Assembly (NCBI GenBank): GCA_003254925.1 | Contig: QANZ01045140.1 | Location: forward strand, 1,910-65,909 | From: Chamaecrista fasciculata | Taxonomy: Eukaryota; Streptophyta; Magnoliopsida; Fabales; Fabaceae | Length of the DNA stretch: 64,000 nucleotides | Direction of reading: 5' to 3' | Shown here: piece by piece, positions 33,413-45,419 of the stretch | How positions within the stretch are numbered: position 1 is the stretch's first letter | How the letters are laid out: every line of letters begins with the position of its first letter | Translations under genes and position numbers: made by a program | Notes under the pieces: generated by a model | Databases searched by the model: none | What the model saw: the letters and a program-made list of their open reading frames with translations, nothing else | Told to the model about the DNA's origin: nothing

Positions 33413-35036
33413 AGGAGGAAGGTGTACTCGTATTTATTATAATGTAAGTGATATATATTTAAATATTCATAATATTTTTTTATTTAAATAATTTTATCTT
33501 CTTTGTTTTTCTTTAATATGAAAGAATCATATTTTTATTGTTAGTTTAATAAATGGGTGGATGCAAATTGGTTTTGGACAATTTTTTTTTTTTTTTTGGC
33601 CTGATGGTTTTGGACAAGTTGAAACTAGTCAGATGAAGTATACGGTATGCCCACGGCACAGGATCTGCACTTAATAAGAGTCGTGGGTTTCTTAAATTTC
33701 TTCAATAAGTTGTTTTGAAAAATTCCTTGCTTTATTTGGTTAAAGTGTGAGAGAGAAAAGAATCTTTTATTTGCCATCAAATTCCAATCATTGTTGTTTC
33801 ATAGGAATATAATTAACTAGCGTTGGAGATCTGAGAATTCCATTATTCATACCCTTATTCGTTTTAACTTTTGAGTTTGACTACATAATCCCCTCTACTC
33901 TATTAATCTTGTTAACAAATCAACCCATTTACCAACTATTATGGGATTTAAATATTGATGAGTAGAAACTTTAAGGAATAGGTAAGTTTAAAATATTGTG
34001 TTAATATAGGTTTCTTTTATTAAATTTATGAAATGATAGGCATTGTAGTTTTGTTAATATAAGTTGGCCAAAAAAAAAAAAGTTTTGTTAATATAACAGT
34101 CCTTTCATTGTCATTGTTTCAGCTTACAATATTAGCTAAATCTTTTGTAATTTTAAATTCCTTTAGAATATGTTCCATCTTTTGAAGGAGTCACTATCAT
34201 GCTAATAGACAAATATATTTGCTCCATTGGAGGGATATACAGTTTTCTTATATCTTTATTATAAGTTATTTAATAAAAATATAACATGTGGTATTTTTAT
34301 TTTACATGATCAATTATGGTGGAGACTAGAAAGACTATTAATGAAAATCTTTTAAATAAAAAAATATAAATAAAACTTGTGATTGGAGGAACTTTAAAGA
34401 AGATTATATATGCTTTTTCCTTTGAAATAACCTACCGCATGAAGCATTTTGGAACTTACATCATAAATCTCCAAACATTTGGATTATAAATTAAATAAAA
34501 TAAATATCTTGAGAATCACAGACTATACTATGTGCTACGTCTTACTGAAAACATGAACTCCTCTTCTTAAAGTATCAAATTCCAGTGCTTAAAGTATCTA
34601 TAAGATATAATCTAAAAGAATAAAATATATGAATTTGTATCTATAGACTATATCTCACTCTTAATTTTTCTAGGGGTAACATTTCAAATACTTGAGAAAT
34701 TAAGATCCTTATGCACCAACTACCAATTCTAATAATCCTTACTACAAGTTTTTTTCTTCCCCCCAATGGAATCATTACCTACAATTTGTTATCTAGGATT
34801 CTAGGTGTACATTAGTATCTTATTCAAATGAAGATACACATGAGAAGCCATGCAGGTTGGAAGCATCAATCAATCATCAAGGCTCAAGAACAATGACCAA
34901 TCTTATGATTGCTAGAGAGGCAGAGGAAGCGTGTGAGATAATGCATCTTGACTGTAGAACTGAATACTCTAAAAGCAATCAGATGATTTCACTAAACAAG
35001 AATATCACTACTGGTGTCTACTTCTATATATATTGC
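33413..35036. other. Intergenic DNA and probable 3' UTR of phosphatase
   Basis: AT-rich. The right part (about 34850-35036) probably contains the 3' UTR of the minus-strand phosphatase. The 67-codon plus-strand frame at 34857-35060 has no domain and overlaps the phosphatase stop, so it was not called. Confidence 0.4.
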
Positions 35037-38000
35037 CTATCTGTTGATAATGTTCAGTAGGATGCTCTTCAACTCCTCTCCACTGTTCCACTCATGAACT
35101 TCAGCTTTAACTAGTTCTGGGTTATTGCAAATTCGGTTCCATAAAGGATAATTCTTCCTTGGCATTACAAAATCTCCTCTCTCCAGCTTTAAAGTTGGGC
35201 AATAATCACCTGTTCCATCTCCAAGGTAGATGAATCTGCTCCTTTTCTCAAGTAAAGAACCTCGGATTTGGCCAATCACTAGACCCTAAGATGAAAGTAC
35301 ATAATGTCAATTGGCATGTGGAACAAATTATATCAGATAAAAAAGCTGAATGGATAGAATAAATTTCACTAAGGGGCAGTAAAAGATGAAATCATTCTTC
35401 GGATTTTTGCATGTTTTTAAATCGTTCGGCAAACAACATACTTTCCAGGAACCAACAACCAAATGCTAAGCATTCATGAAGCATCGGTGACTAATCAAAT
35501 CAACAACGCCTAAGATGAAACTGCATAATATCAATTGGTATGTGGAACAGACTATTAAAGAGAGAAAAGATGAATGGATGGAATAAATTTCCACAAGGGG
35601 CAATAAAAATTGGAATCAATTTTCATATTTTTACAAGTTTTTGAACATGCACCAAACTAGCATACTTTCCAGTAACCGACAAACAAATGCTAAGCATTCA
35701 TGACGAATCAGTGACAAATAAAATCAAGAGAAAACTTATTACTTGGTCCCTGAATTTACATCAACTCTACTAATCAGTCCTTGAGTAATCAAAATATATT
35801 ATTCAGTCCTTGAATTATTGCAAAGGTCAATTATTTGGTCCCTGGGTCAAAGTCAGGGACAAAATATATAAATTTAAAAATAAAAAAGTATAAAATCTGT
35901 TCAAATTCAGGGACCAAATCGTCACTAAAAACCAAATAGTTGACAATTGAAATATTTTAAGGACCAAATCATGTATTTCAATTATTGAGACTGATTAGTT
36001 GACCCAGTGTAATTTGACAGACCAAATAGTAGGTTTTCTCTTAATCAACAACACCAACTTTCAAGCATCAGCTAGTCACGGCTATTTCACTCACTGACTG
36101 GCAAAAAGAGGAGGATCCGATACTCTAATATAAGCTTTTGAACTAACTTACTTGCTGCTTTAGCACAATTCTGCAGTCTAATATGCCAAAAAGATTTTAT
36201 TCAAGGGAAAAAGTAAAAGAAAAAGAAAACATTTTATAAAATTCCACCATGAAAAAAAAAAAATCCCTCCCACATATTATGATTCTCGTACTAAGACAGG
36301 ATAATCATGCTTGTTAGAATTTGCAAATCAAACTGGTTTAAGCATATATGTAATACCCCAATAAATTCTAGAAAATAATAGATGGAGTATTTTGATTGAA
36401 GTTTATATAGTGAATCTAGAAGTCATTCTGAGCTTGTGGTTATATTTTAGGAGCAAACATTGTTTAAAATTTTATCTTATTTTAATTTTAACACTGTAAT
36501 AGAATATTTTCGAGTAAGAAATGATAATTGGTAAATATGAAGATTTTTAAAAAAACAAACAATTCATATATTTGAAATCTACTCTTCGAAACGAATCCAA
36601 CGATATAAAATTTGCTGAAAAATTCTGTTTTTAATATGTTATTAAGGACTGTTTTGAAATAAATATATATTTTTCTGGACTAAAAAGTAATTTTAGCCGT
36701 GAAGCACCTCATTCTGCCTTATTTCTCCCTCAAGCGTCTCCTCCATTTCTCTCTTCCTCTCTCACTCACAAAATGCCACCGCCACCACTCCCCAACCAGA
36801 CAGAGACGCCGCCGCCTCTGGACGTCGGAATCGCCGCTGGCGACATCCCTTCCAGCTGCTCCACGGTCTTCTTCTTCTTCTCCTTGGTTCGCCCCTTTCT
36901 CTCTCTTTCTCTCATTCTTTCAACTTCTTTTAAGCTTATTTTAATGGTTTAAATCTTTGATTTGCTGTTATAATGACTCATTGTGATTTATTTGAATATC
37001 CTAAATTGTTGGTTTGAAGCTTGATTTTACTCCAATCAATTTTGGACCCGATAAGGTTTTGTCTAAAACTTGAAATTGGGGTCTTTGTTCAAATATCTTT
37101 GTTTTCTTGAAATTAATTGTTTGAATGAGTTTCATGGACAATTATAATGGGTTTTAAGTAATTGATTTGAATTTAGAGAGTGTATCTTGAAGTTTGATAT
37201 TTTTGGGTAGAACTTTAAAAGTTTGAAAATTGGTCCCTATGGATAATTTTAAAGATTTTCTTGAACTAAATGAGTTTCTGTGAGATTATGAAGGATCTGG
37301 AAACTATGATCTTATATTTACAATGTAAAAGTTGAATCGTTATACCATAATTGGTGTTGGAAGTGTTGATTTTTAGTTTTAATGGTTGAAAGTTTAGCAA
37401 TAAACTTTTTAAAGAACTTGGTAATTAATAAAGGATTTGTAAAGCTCCCAAATATTAACCCAAGCTCTTCTAGAGTTAAATTGGTGTCTTATGCTTAGTG
37501 AGGTATCAAAGTTTGTGATATTGAAAATAAAGTTAGGACTTGAGAAGGCTTATAATATATAGTAGTAAAGTGAAAGATGTCTCTTGGTGAATTATATGTT
37601 AGAAGTGTTCTAATAGAATGAATATCCTTTGTTATTAAACTTAGGTACTCCGCAATCTATCTCAAGTTGAGGTAGTAAATTAATTAGTGGATTTTAGGTC
37701 ATTGTGCATGACTTTCAGGTGAGTATCCTCTCTATTCTAGAAATTATTTTATCATGCTTATGTGACATGTTTGTGCATACGTTTTTTGGCAAGGTTAAAA
37801 GTTTTATGGAAATATGTTTGAAAAGCTCATTTGAGACTTATATGTATGATATAATATTTTGATAAACACTATGATGAAAATGAGATTTGATATTGTTTGA
37901 AAAATGGTTTTTGGCTGGTGGGTGAGTCGTTGGGACTTTTGGGTACGTACCAACCAACCAGGCTGTCGGTCCCGGAGTCACACCATCCGTTGGCCAGGAT

Positions 38001-39882
38001 GTGATGTGGGTATGGTTCTAGACTTTCGGGGACGTGCCACGAGTAGACCGTCTATTCGTTCTCGCGGGATATGCCTTTTGCAGGACCTTCGATCTCACTC
38101 ACCAGTAACGGGGGCGCCACCCATGGGTTTTATGATAAAATGTATTTTAGATTTGTGAAATGATTTTGAACGATTATAGAGATTTGGAATTTATGGAATA
38201 TGTGTTGGATGTGCAAGTATGTTAATTTAATTTATCATTCGAATTGTGAATTGTATTATGAGATTTGACTATACGATGACTTTAATTATGAAAAATATAA
38301 AGATATTGGATTCGTTGTGTATGAATGATACTTGAATGTATTCAATGCATGCATTATTATTTTGAAACTAGTGAGGATACCTTGCCCCCACGACTAGAAT
38401 AGGTTGGATTACTCACTGAGTCTCTTGACTCACCCCGTTATTTATCATTTTCAGTTTCAGGATGCAAGGATTGTCTTCTACAGCCGTTTAGGTCGACCAA
38501 CATTTCCTAGAGCTCCACATACTTGTTCGTGTGGACATTTTGACTTGGTTACTTGACGTTGATATATTGTTTCGTGTATTTGACTCTAGTTTTGCTCCGT
38601 TAGATTTACAGTCAGGGAAGTGTTAAGTTTATTTTTATGGAATATTGAAATCATGAGATATGAGTTTGTAAATTATTGTTGGATTGAAATTATAAAAAAA
38701 AAAAATTTATGACATGGACGCAGGTGTTAGGCTTACGGGCCATAGAGTTCCTCCTTATGGTTTGTACCGGTCACGGATTCCGTTAGGGGGTCTTGACAAT
38801 ATAGGACTCTTGACAATAGACATTCCAGAAGCAATAGTAGGTAATTAATTAATTACTTAAAATGATAGCTAACTCTTTTACTAATTACCCAAAATGTGCA
38901 TTGAGAAAAAATTGGAATTAGAAGGCAGTTGAAGTGAAAATAAGCCAGTTAGCACTGCATTTATACAACATCTACTCCATTAACCTATAATGTTAACGGA
39001 AGAAGCAAACACTCAATCAAGCAGTCAATTGCTAGGATAGGGTGTCATTGTCCTGAGACAGGTAGAAAATTATATATGTAATAGACTAATAGTAATGTAG
39101 GATGGTGAAGAAGAATGATGTTGAAGTAATACCTTGCACATATTAGAAGGACATATTTGACAACTATGGGGAGAGACGCTTGAATCATGGAATGGAAGGA
39201 TATGAAGACGTCCCTCTACATCTACAATACTTGGGTTTGTATAGACCTGCGAAAAGCACCCTAATATACCATGATGTTCAAGTATTGTCTTGATAAAAAA
39301 CGCATTAGCATCGCTAATTATCCTCAAGTCACATCTGAAATAAATATGTCGGCAACATCGCAGTTGTGTCAATTAACAAAGCAATTGTAGAGAGTGAAAT
39401 GAGGGACCAATGATTATGATCAAGAAACTTACCCTAAAGCATGGGCTGATTTTACAGCTGCTATGATGCTTGGATGCAACAAAGCCTTTTTCAGGCATTC
39501 TGCAATGTCCTTCGTGCTAATGCCTCGCGAGTGGAGCTCCTTCATCATCCTATCCTATCAGATTTGACACTTCAACTAGTCAAAAAACGCAATCGAATAA
39601 TTTGACGACGATCCGTTTCAAAACCTAAATATATGATTACACTTTGAATTCTATCAAATCCGATTCTAGAAACCAATTTCAACGGAACTAAAAATGATTT
39701 AGAAATTAAATAACAGAATGAGGTTATGAGAGAGTAGTGACCATGAGAGAAGTCCATGGCAGAGTGGAACGAAGCTCACTGAAAATGTCGGTGAGATCCA
39801 TATGTGTCACAATCCATCTGTCACTATCATCGTCGATTATCGTCCGGTCAAAGTCGAAAATCACCACGACGGTTCCGGCCAT
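35037..39882 (-). CDS. HAD-type phosphatase, thiamine-phosphate phosphatase/PPsPase1 group (237 aa)
   Basis: A soluble HAD-superfamily phosphatase. The plant group includes thiamine monophosphate phosphatase (At4g29530) and phosphate-starvation-induced PS2/PPsPase1. Four exons: 39742-39882, 39433-39554, 39133-39334 and 35037-35285 (714 bp with stop, phases agree). Catalytic motif I is DFDRT at residues 10-14, whose first Asp is the nucleophile. RIISDAN follows as motif II, and GDGTGDYCP (177-185) gives the acidic metal-binding motif. Cys/His residues around HSCQICPSNMCK fit the group. The length matches the family (about 240-280). Intron 3 is 3.85 kb, swollen by a solo LTR, a MITE and a local duplication. 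Whether the natural substrate is thiamine phosphate, pyrophosphate or a phosphoester cannot be read from sequence. Confidence 0.87.
35287..35727. repeat. Tandem duplication of about 220 bp in phosphatase intron 3
   Basis: 35287-35510 and 35511-35727 are diverged direct copies sharing 'aagatgaaa', 'aatggatRgaataaatttc', 'catactttccag' and 'aaatgctaagcattcatga'. The first copy begins within 2 bp of the splice acceptor before exon 4. A MITE then inserted at the end of copy 2. Confidence 0.75.
35728..36040. mobile_element. MITE in phosphatase intron 3
   Basis: 313 bp with inverted ends gagaaaacttattacttgg / ..ccaaatagtaggttttctc. The flanks share aatcaa (aaaatcaa at 35720-35727, ttaatcaa at 36041-36048), probably a decayed 8-bp target duplication. 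Confidence 0.68.
36349..38798 (+). mobile_element. Solo LTR of a gypsy (Tekay-like) element, 2450 bp
   Basis: Starts TGTAATACCCC and ends GGGGGTCTTGACA, with an exact 5-bp target duplication atata (36344-36348, 38799-38803). No internal domain is present, so an LTR-LTR recombination product is likely. A GC-rich block near 36700-36900 and one at 37900-38130 make it look gene-like; the open frames there (81 and 84 codons) are parts of the LTR. It lies in phosphatase intron 3, opposite to the direction of transcription. Confidence 0.85.
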
Positions 39883-40128
39883 CGCTCAGCCGCCGGAGGT
39901 GATTCTCTCCGACTCTCGATGATTGCGATTCAGAAATTTTATAATCTTTTTTTTTAGGTAATAAGAGATAAGAGATTTTAATCTTTACGTATTCTCGAAT
40001 CGGCTTACTGATACGATATTGGCGGAAGGTCAAAGAGTTATTGAAAAACGAAATTAAATAGTACTCCAAATGTAAATTTGTATGGTTAAACCAAACAAAC
40101 TTTCGAAAACTATCTAATAATATATAGT
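39883..40128. other. Upstream region of phosphatase
   Basis: Short 5' flank of the phosphatase (ATG at 39880-39882). No promoter element could be assigned with confidence. Confidence 0.4.
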
Positions 40129-40488
40129 ACAAAGTGTAAATTTGGTCTCATCTTTTGTTGAGTTCTCAATTTGCTACTGTATCTTTTTTTGTTGCACTTT
40201 TAGTCTCATATTTTTGTAAAATATTCCAATTTGGTCACATATCTTTTGGTCAAGTTGTAAAATTAGTCTCATATTTATAAAAGGATCAACCTTTACTTAT
40301 TCTTTTGTAGAGATATGGGGCCACTTCTACACCTCACCCAAAGATATAGGACCAATTCTGCAATTGACTTAAAGATATAAGACCAAATCTGCAACAAAAA
40401 AAATATGAGACTAAATTGAGAATTGACCCAAAGATATAGGACCAAATTGGAAATTTAGCAAAAGAAATGTGACCAAATTTACACTTTG
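40129..40488. mobile_element. Family B MITE, intact copy
   Basis: About 360 bp with inverted ends caaagtgtaaatttgg / ccaaatttacactttg and several 'ataggaccaa' / 'ttggtctcat' blocks in opposite arms. It is the undisturbed relative of 23114-23925. Confidence 0.72.
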
Positions 40489-40592
40489 ACCTAATATATA
40501 ATATACAATATATATAAATTATAAAATTGCAATGAGGTGTTAAATGTAATTAATTGCATTATTTTCAATAAAATGTTTGCTAAGAAAAATTT

Positions 40593-40967
40593 GATAAAAG
40601 TATTAATTTCGTCCCCAAACTTTACACCAACTGTCAATTTCGTCCCTAGTCTTTTTTCTGTCAATTTTGTCCCCAATGTTTCATATTTCAATCAATGTTA
40701 TCCTTTAACTAACTTTTTTTAATAAATTAACGACAGACTGCATCTTATTTTTCAATCTGAGTTAGGATTTGAGTTTCTTTTTCTATCAATTTTACATTAT
40801 ATATCATTAGTCACGTAGATTATGTCGATAATATTTGGTTAAAGTAAGAGCAAAGGATAAAATTGACCAAAATGTGAATCATTAGGGACAAAATTGACAA
40901 CAAAAAAAGACTGAGGATGAAATTAACAGTCAGTGTAAAATTTAAGGACGAAATTAATACTTTTGCC
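40593..40967. mobile_element. MITE, family A copy 2
   Basis: Matches 6176-6566 along its length and in orientation (shared 'tttacaccaa', 'aatctgagttaggatttgag', 'aaagtaagagcaaa', 'attaatacttttgcc'). The target duplication is not clear because the right flank is an A-run. Confidence 0.8.
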
Positions 40968-41327
40968 AAAAAAAAAAGTTAGGTAAGTTGATTACACGTC
41001 AAATGCAATGTTCTATTGTTGTTGTGGGTTGCATATCCCTATCCCTAACTTTTAAGTAGAAAATATATACAAATTGTAGGTTCCTTCAAATGATTACAAT
41101 ATATATATATATATATATATAAGTTAAATGAAATGAGAGTATATAGAAACCATCCATATATAGAATTGACCATTGTGTTGATAATGAGTCACACTGATTG
41201 ATAAAAACCATCAAAAATAGAATAACTAGCAAACCACAATAAATATATATATATATATATATATTAACTTTAATCAAACCTTATTCATTTTATTTACATT
41301 ATTCTTATCAAACTCTATTATCAATCT

Positions 41328-41840
41328 AAAAAAATTCTTTCTCTGATTAGAGTCGAGCTTTCTCTCAAACACCTCCTTATGAGGGATTACCTCTCTCTTT
41401 CATGATCCTATTTCATATTAGGGTTATCTGCGATGCCTACTAGCTTTGGCCTTTTACGGTGACGCTCTTTCCTATGTGTCTTCTACAACGGTGGTTTTTA
41501 AGTTTAGGTGGTTTTCGGCGAATTTCCTTCCCAGATCTGGGTGCTCTTTGCTCGTGTTCGTTTGTTTTCTACAGCGGGTTTTGTGACGGCGGCGTTCTGG
41601 ATCTGGTCGATTTTTTTTGTGTTTCCAATTCTTTATATGGTTGTAGCTTTAGTTGGATCTCTAGATCCGTTAACTTGACAGCTGATTGTCTTGCCAATTT
41701 GTCTACCACGAAGATGAGTCCTCTTAGATGGGTTGCAAATCCCCCACTTTCTTCAGCTGATTGGATTATTTTGATGTATTTTTGTTTGTACTGTGCTTGA
41801 CTTTGCCTTGCTTTTGAATAAATTATTTTTTTCAGAAAAA
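41328..41840 (+). mobile_element. 513-bp LINE-derived retroposon with 18-bp TSD
   Basis: The exact 18-bp repeat aaactctattatcaatct flanks it (41310-41327, 41841-41858), and it ends in an A-run. The 3' half encodes the end of a LINE RNase H domain (ISRSVNLTADCLANLS) and then a stop; the 5' half has a leader-like sequence. A long TSD, an A-tail and the lack of RT show a copy made in trans from a shortened or internally deleted LINE transcript. Confidence 0.85.
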
Positions 41841-42090
41841 AAACTCTATTATCAATCTTATATGATTTAAAACTTAAATAACTTGTAAATAACCTTGTCT
41901 CATTTTCATAATTAATAATCATGACCCTATATACTTTTCAAATGAATTTCCCACGTTCTCAAATATTAAATATTAATTTAGGTCATTTATAATTTTATAG
42001 TGGTTATTGGGCTAAAGACACATGTGGCCATCAAATGGAACTTTTTAAAAAAAATGAACACTAGGACCTTTTCTTGATGATATTGCAAAC

Positions 42091-42685
42091 ATTCCATCAT
42101 TGCAAGTATCATGATCTTCTTTTTCTGGTGTTGTTGAGAATATTTGGTGAACATATTAAAAAGAAAAATAGCTATATCAAATACCAATCAAATGGAAGAG
42201 GGATTATTATGTTTGTTATTTTTCTTTTGAAAAAAAAACAAATTTCCTATATTGCAAAACGATGAGCAAGGATGTATGAAAATGAATTCTATCATTGCAA
42301 GTATCATGATCTTCTTTTTCTGGTGTTGTTGAGAACATATGGGTTGATGAGCATATTAAAATGAAAAATAGCTATATCAAATATCAATCAAATGGAAGAG
42401 GGATTATTATGTTTGTTATTTTTTTTTTTGAAAAAAAAAATCCTATATTGCAAAATGATGAGCTAGGATGTATGAAAATGAATTCCATCATTGCAAGTAT
42501 CATGATCTTCTTCTTTTTCTGGTGTTGTTGAGAATATATGGGTTGGTGAACATATTAAAAAGAAAAATAGCTATATCAAAGACCAATCAAATGGAAGAGG
42601 GATTATTATGTTTGTTAATTTTTTTTTTGAAAAAAAAAAAATTTCCTATATTGCAAAACGACGAGCAAGGATGTATGAAAATGAT
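42091..42685. repeat. Three tandem copies of a 195-196-bp unit
   Basis: Units start at 42091, 42286 and 42482 with attccatcattgcaagtatc (one t variant). They share 'tggtgttgttgagaa', 'aaaatagctatatcaaa' and 'atcaaatggaagaggg', and end in 'ttgcaaaacgatgagcaagg'. They differ mainly in T/A run lengths and small indels. The open frames at 42074-42698 are translations of the repeat and contain no known domain. Confidence 0.88.
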
Positions 42686-43170
42686 TAGGAAGGCATGATT
42701 CATCATTGGAGTCAAATGAAAGGCAAGCAACCCACCATTTTTTTTTTTAAACTTCTAAGCCTCTAAGGTGTGTTCTAGAGACATGTCAATGTCTAAAATG
42801 AGTATACATGTAAATATGAAATTTGTCCAAGTTAAAAAGAATAAAACAAAAGGAAAAAGAGAAGGCTAGTGGGGCCACATGGGTTCCAATCACCCATTGA
42901 TTGGAGACTCTAATGACAAATTGCCAAGTGTACACTTTTTGAGAGAATAATATAATGAGTAGTTTTAATAAAAAAATAATTTGTTTTTTGAATTTATACT
43001 GGATCAACTAATCGTATCATACATTGATCTAACATTGCTTATGAGTCATACATTACACCAGTTGGGTATCAAATGTTTGATTAAGTTGTATCATCCATGA
43101 CTAAGCAACCACAATTACTACTTGTTTCTTACAAGGACTTTTGGGGATGAAAGTTTCTTGTAGAATCTTG
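42686..43170. other. Unassigned DNA
   Basis: No gene or repeat boundary is supported in this stretch. Confidence 0.35.
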
Positions 43171-43174
43171 ATCT

Positions 43175-43610
43175 TTGTTTGGTAAATTTGGCATGATGTT
43201 ATTCCAATCTTCTCTAATATCAAGGCTCATTTTTAGTTGCTCTTTATTAGATCATGACGATGATTCAATCAACCATATTTTCCTAGCTTATAATTTTGCT
43301 AGAGTTGTTTGGTTTTACATGGATTGATGTTTCAAGATTCTCATAATTTTAAGTCATGGTTTCTCTTCTAGGCTAGAAAGTGGCATAAGAATAAGAACCA
43401 TAATTACTATATATTTGGATTTCTATTCTTACAAGTTTGGATATGATATAACAGGCACCTAACGATGTAGTTTGGAGGAGTAAAAGTCCTAATCCTTCTT
43501 TTGTCAACAACAAAATCTCTCAGATAAGTCTTAGGTATTTTCTTTGTTGTGCTTCAACAAGGTGCTTACTCTCTCTTCACGAAGATTGAAGATTCTGCTA
43601 CTAATTTAGC
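43175..43610 (+). pseudogene. LINE relic (zinc-binding/RNase H junction)
   Basis: A broken plus-strand frame around 43250-43340 reads like the end of the LINE zinc-binding domain (HDDDSINHIFLAxNFARVVWFYMD) followed by decayed RNase H sequence. Stops and shifts make it non-functional. It lies just left of the composite MULE. Confidence 0.5.
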
Positions 43611-43902
43611 TGGGTCAAGCATTTTCTACTCGGTTTTTTTATTTTTATAATACAAAAAGAAAGAGCCACATCACCAAAAAAAAAATGTGATTTTAAAAAA
43701 ATGTGAAATCGCAGTCCTGCCTGCGATTTCACTGACACCCGTTTTTCCTTTATTGTTTTTAAAAATTATTTTAAAAAATAAATTTTTTATTACAATAATA
43801 TAGAAAAATATAGTTAGTTTCAAGATACCCAAAATATTATATTTACTCCCTAAATAGCATACACATTTTGGTCTAAGTTTAGCCAATTAAATGGTACCAG
43901 CA

Positions 43903-44106
43903 GCCAACAAAGGTTGGCCCAGTTGGTAAGGAGTCAACTCATAACCCACAAGGTCGTGAGTTCGATTCCCACTGCCGATGTGAGGACCTTGTTGGTAGGC
44001 GATCTGTAAGTACCTCTATAAGCGCTCATAGAGCCTGGAGGCCTGCCCTGGCCTTGGTGAGCCTCCGGGGCCCAACTCACCTAAACTTTTCCCTCACCCA
44101 AAAAAA
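43903..44106 (+). mobile_element. tRNA-derived SINE, 204 bp, with 14-bp TSD
   Basis: Pol III A box (ggttggcccagttgg, about 43912-43926) and B box (gagttcgattcc, 43958-43969) head a GC-rich body that ends in an A-run. The exact 14-bp repeat aaatggtaccagca flanks it (43889-43902, 44107-44120). The same place in the opposite MULE arm (about 44813-44842) and in unit 2 (about 46885-46915) has no insertion, which directly shows the empty site. The tRNA-like head lacks a full cloverleaf, so it is not a tRNA gene. Confidence 0.92.
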
Positions 44107-45161
44107 AAATGGTACCAGCAATTTTTTAAAAAAAAAATTAAAAAAAGAGAGAAATCGCAGCACATACTGCGATTTCTCTCCAAATGGTTAAAAAAAATAT
44201 TGAACCGTGTCGCACACAAGTATTGAACCCCATACTTTGCATAAGATAAAATTTTTCCCCCATTCCGTTGAGCCAGAACATGCGTATTGATTGCAATTGC
44301 AACAACCAAAATATTATATAAAGTATGTCATGTGATCTAAAAAAATACAAAATTGCCCCAAAAATTATTGACAAAGTAACATGTTGAGATGGGAAATTTG
44401 AGAAATTTTAAGTTGAAGCAGAATTTGAAATCGCGATAACTAAATGACCGGCGAACAATTTTGGCATTATGAGTAGTCGTTTCGATACGTTTTCGCGAGA
44501 TTTAGAATACGGAAGTACCAAAAATGAGTTTCGAGATAGTACAGAGAGAAAACGTAGGATATTTTAGGTCAAAACTTTAAACGAAGATATCGGGCACTAT
44601 ACAAGTCAGAATTCAGCAAATGATATATGAATTTCGGGTAAAAACCTCCGTTTCGTCAAAAAACGGAGTTTACTTGCTTAAAATTGGCTTTTCTTGTTTG
44701 CTTGGTTTTTTAACTATTATAGACATGGCAATTTGCTCCTTTATCACTAAACTTACTTTTTATCAATATTTTTTTTAACCATTTGGAGAGAATTTTTTTT
44801 AAAAAAAAAAAAAATTGGTGGTACCATTTAATTGGCTAAACTTAGATCAAAATGTGTATGCTATTTAGGGAGTAAATATAATATTTGGGGTATCTTGAAA
44901 CTAACTTTATTGTAATAAAAAAAATTATTTTTTAAAATCATTTTTAAAAAAAATAAAGGAAAAACGGGTATATGCTGGTCAGTGAAATCACAGGCAGGAT
45001 TGCGATTTCTGAAATCGCAGTCTTGACTACGATTTCACATTTTTTTTAAAAAAAAATTAAAAAAAAATGGGTGCCACGTGGCCACGTGGCACCCATCTTC
45101 GGAATTATTTTTTTTGGGTGATGTGGCTCTTTTTTTTTGTATTATAAAAATAAAAAAACCG

Positions 45162-45338
45162 TAGATATTAGTTAGCACATGTAAGATATTTTTCTTTCCC
45201 CAATGCCAGCTGTCCTTTTCTGTTTAGAGTTTGTTATGCCTCATTGTGCAAGGCACGTGATGTAAGCTGTATATACTCTTTTGCCAATGATTGAATGAAT
45301 CAATTCCATTTCTTCAACACTTTCTATCTTTTTGTGCA
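45162..45338 (+). repeat. Copia LTR, 3' fragment
   Basis: Truncated LTR end running to ..TTTGTGCA just before a copia PBS. It contains a TATA-like tgtatatactc near 45270. The 5' part is absent because the segment starts at the unit 1 TIR. Confidence 0.6.
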
Positions 45339-45350
45339 TGGTATCAACAG
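45339..45350 (+). other. Copia primer-binding site
   Basis: TGGTATCAACAG, a Ty1/copia-type PBS, placed directly after the LTR end and about 70 bp before the gag start. Confidence 0.75.
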
Positions 45351-45419
45351 CCAAACCGATCTGAAATTGTTCTTTCCATAACGATCTTCATTTCCTTTTT
45401 TTTTTGGTGCTGTTCTGAA

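Noticed and set aside
36699-38158. GC-rich frames at 36699-36944 and 37904-38158 as small genes
   Set aside because: Both lie wholly within a solo LTR with TG..CA ends and a target duplication, and they have no domain.
43903-43975. A tRNA gene with good A and B boxes
   Set aside because: No cloverleaf or acceptor stem closes, an A-tail and a 14-bp TSD are present, so it is a SINE.
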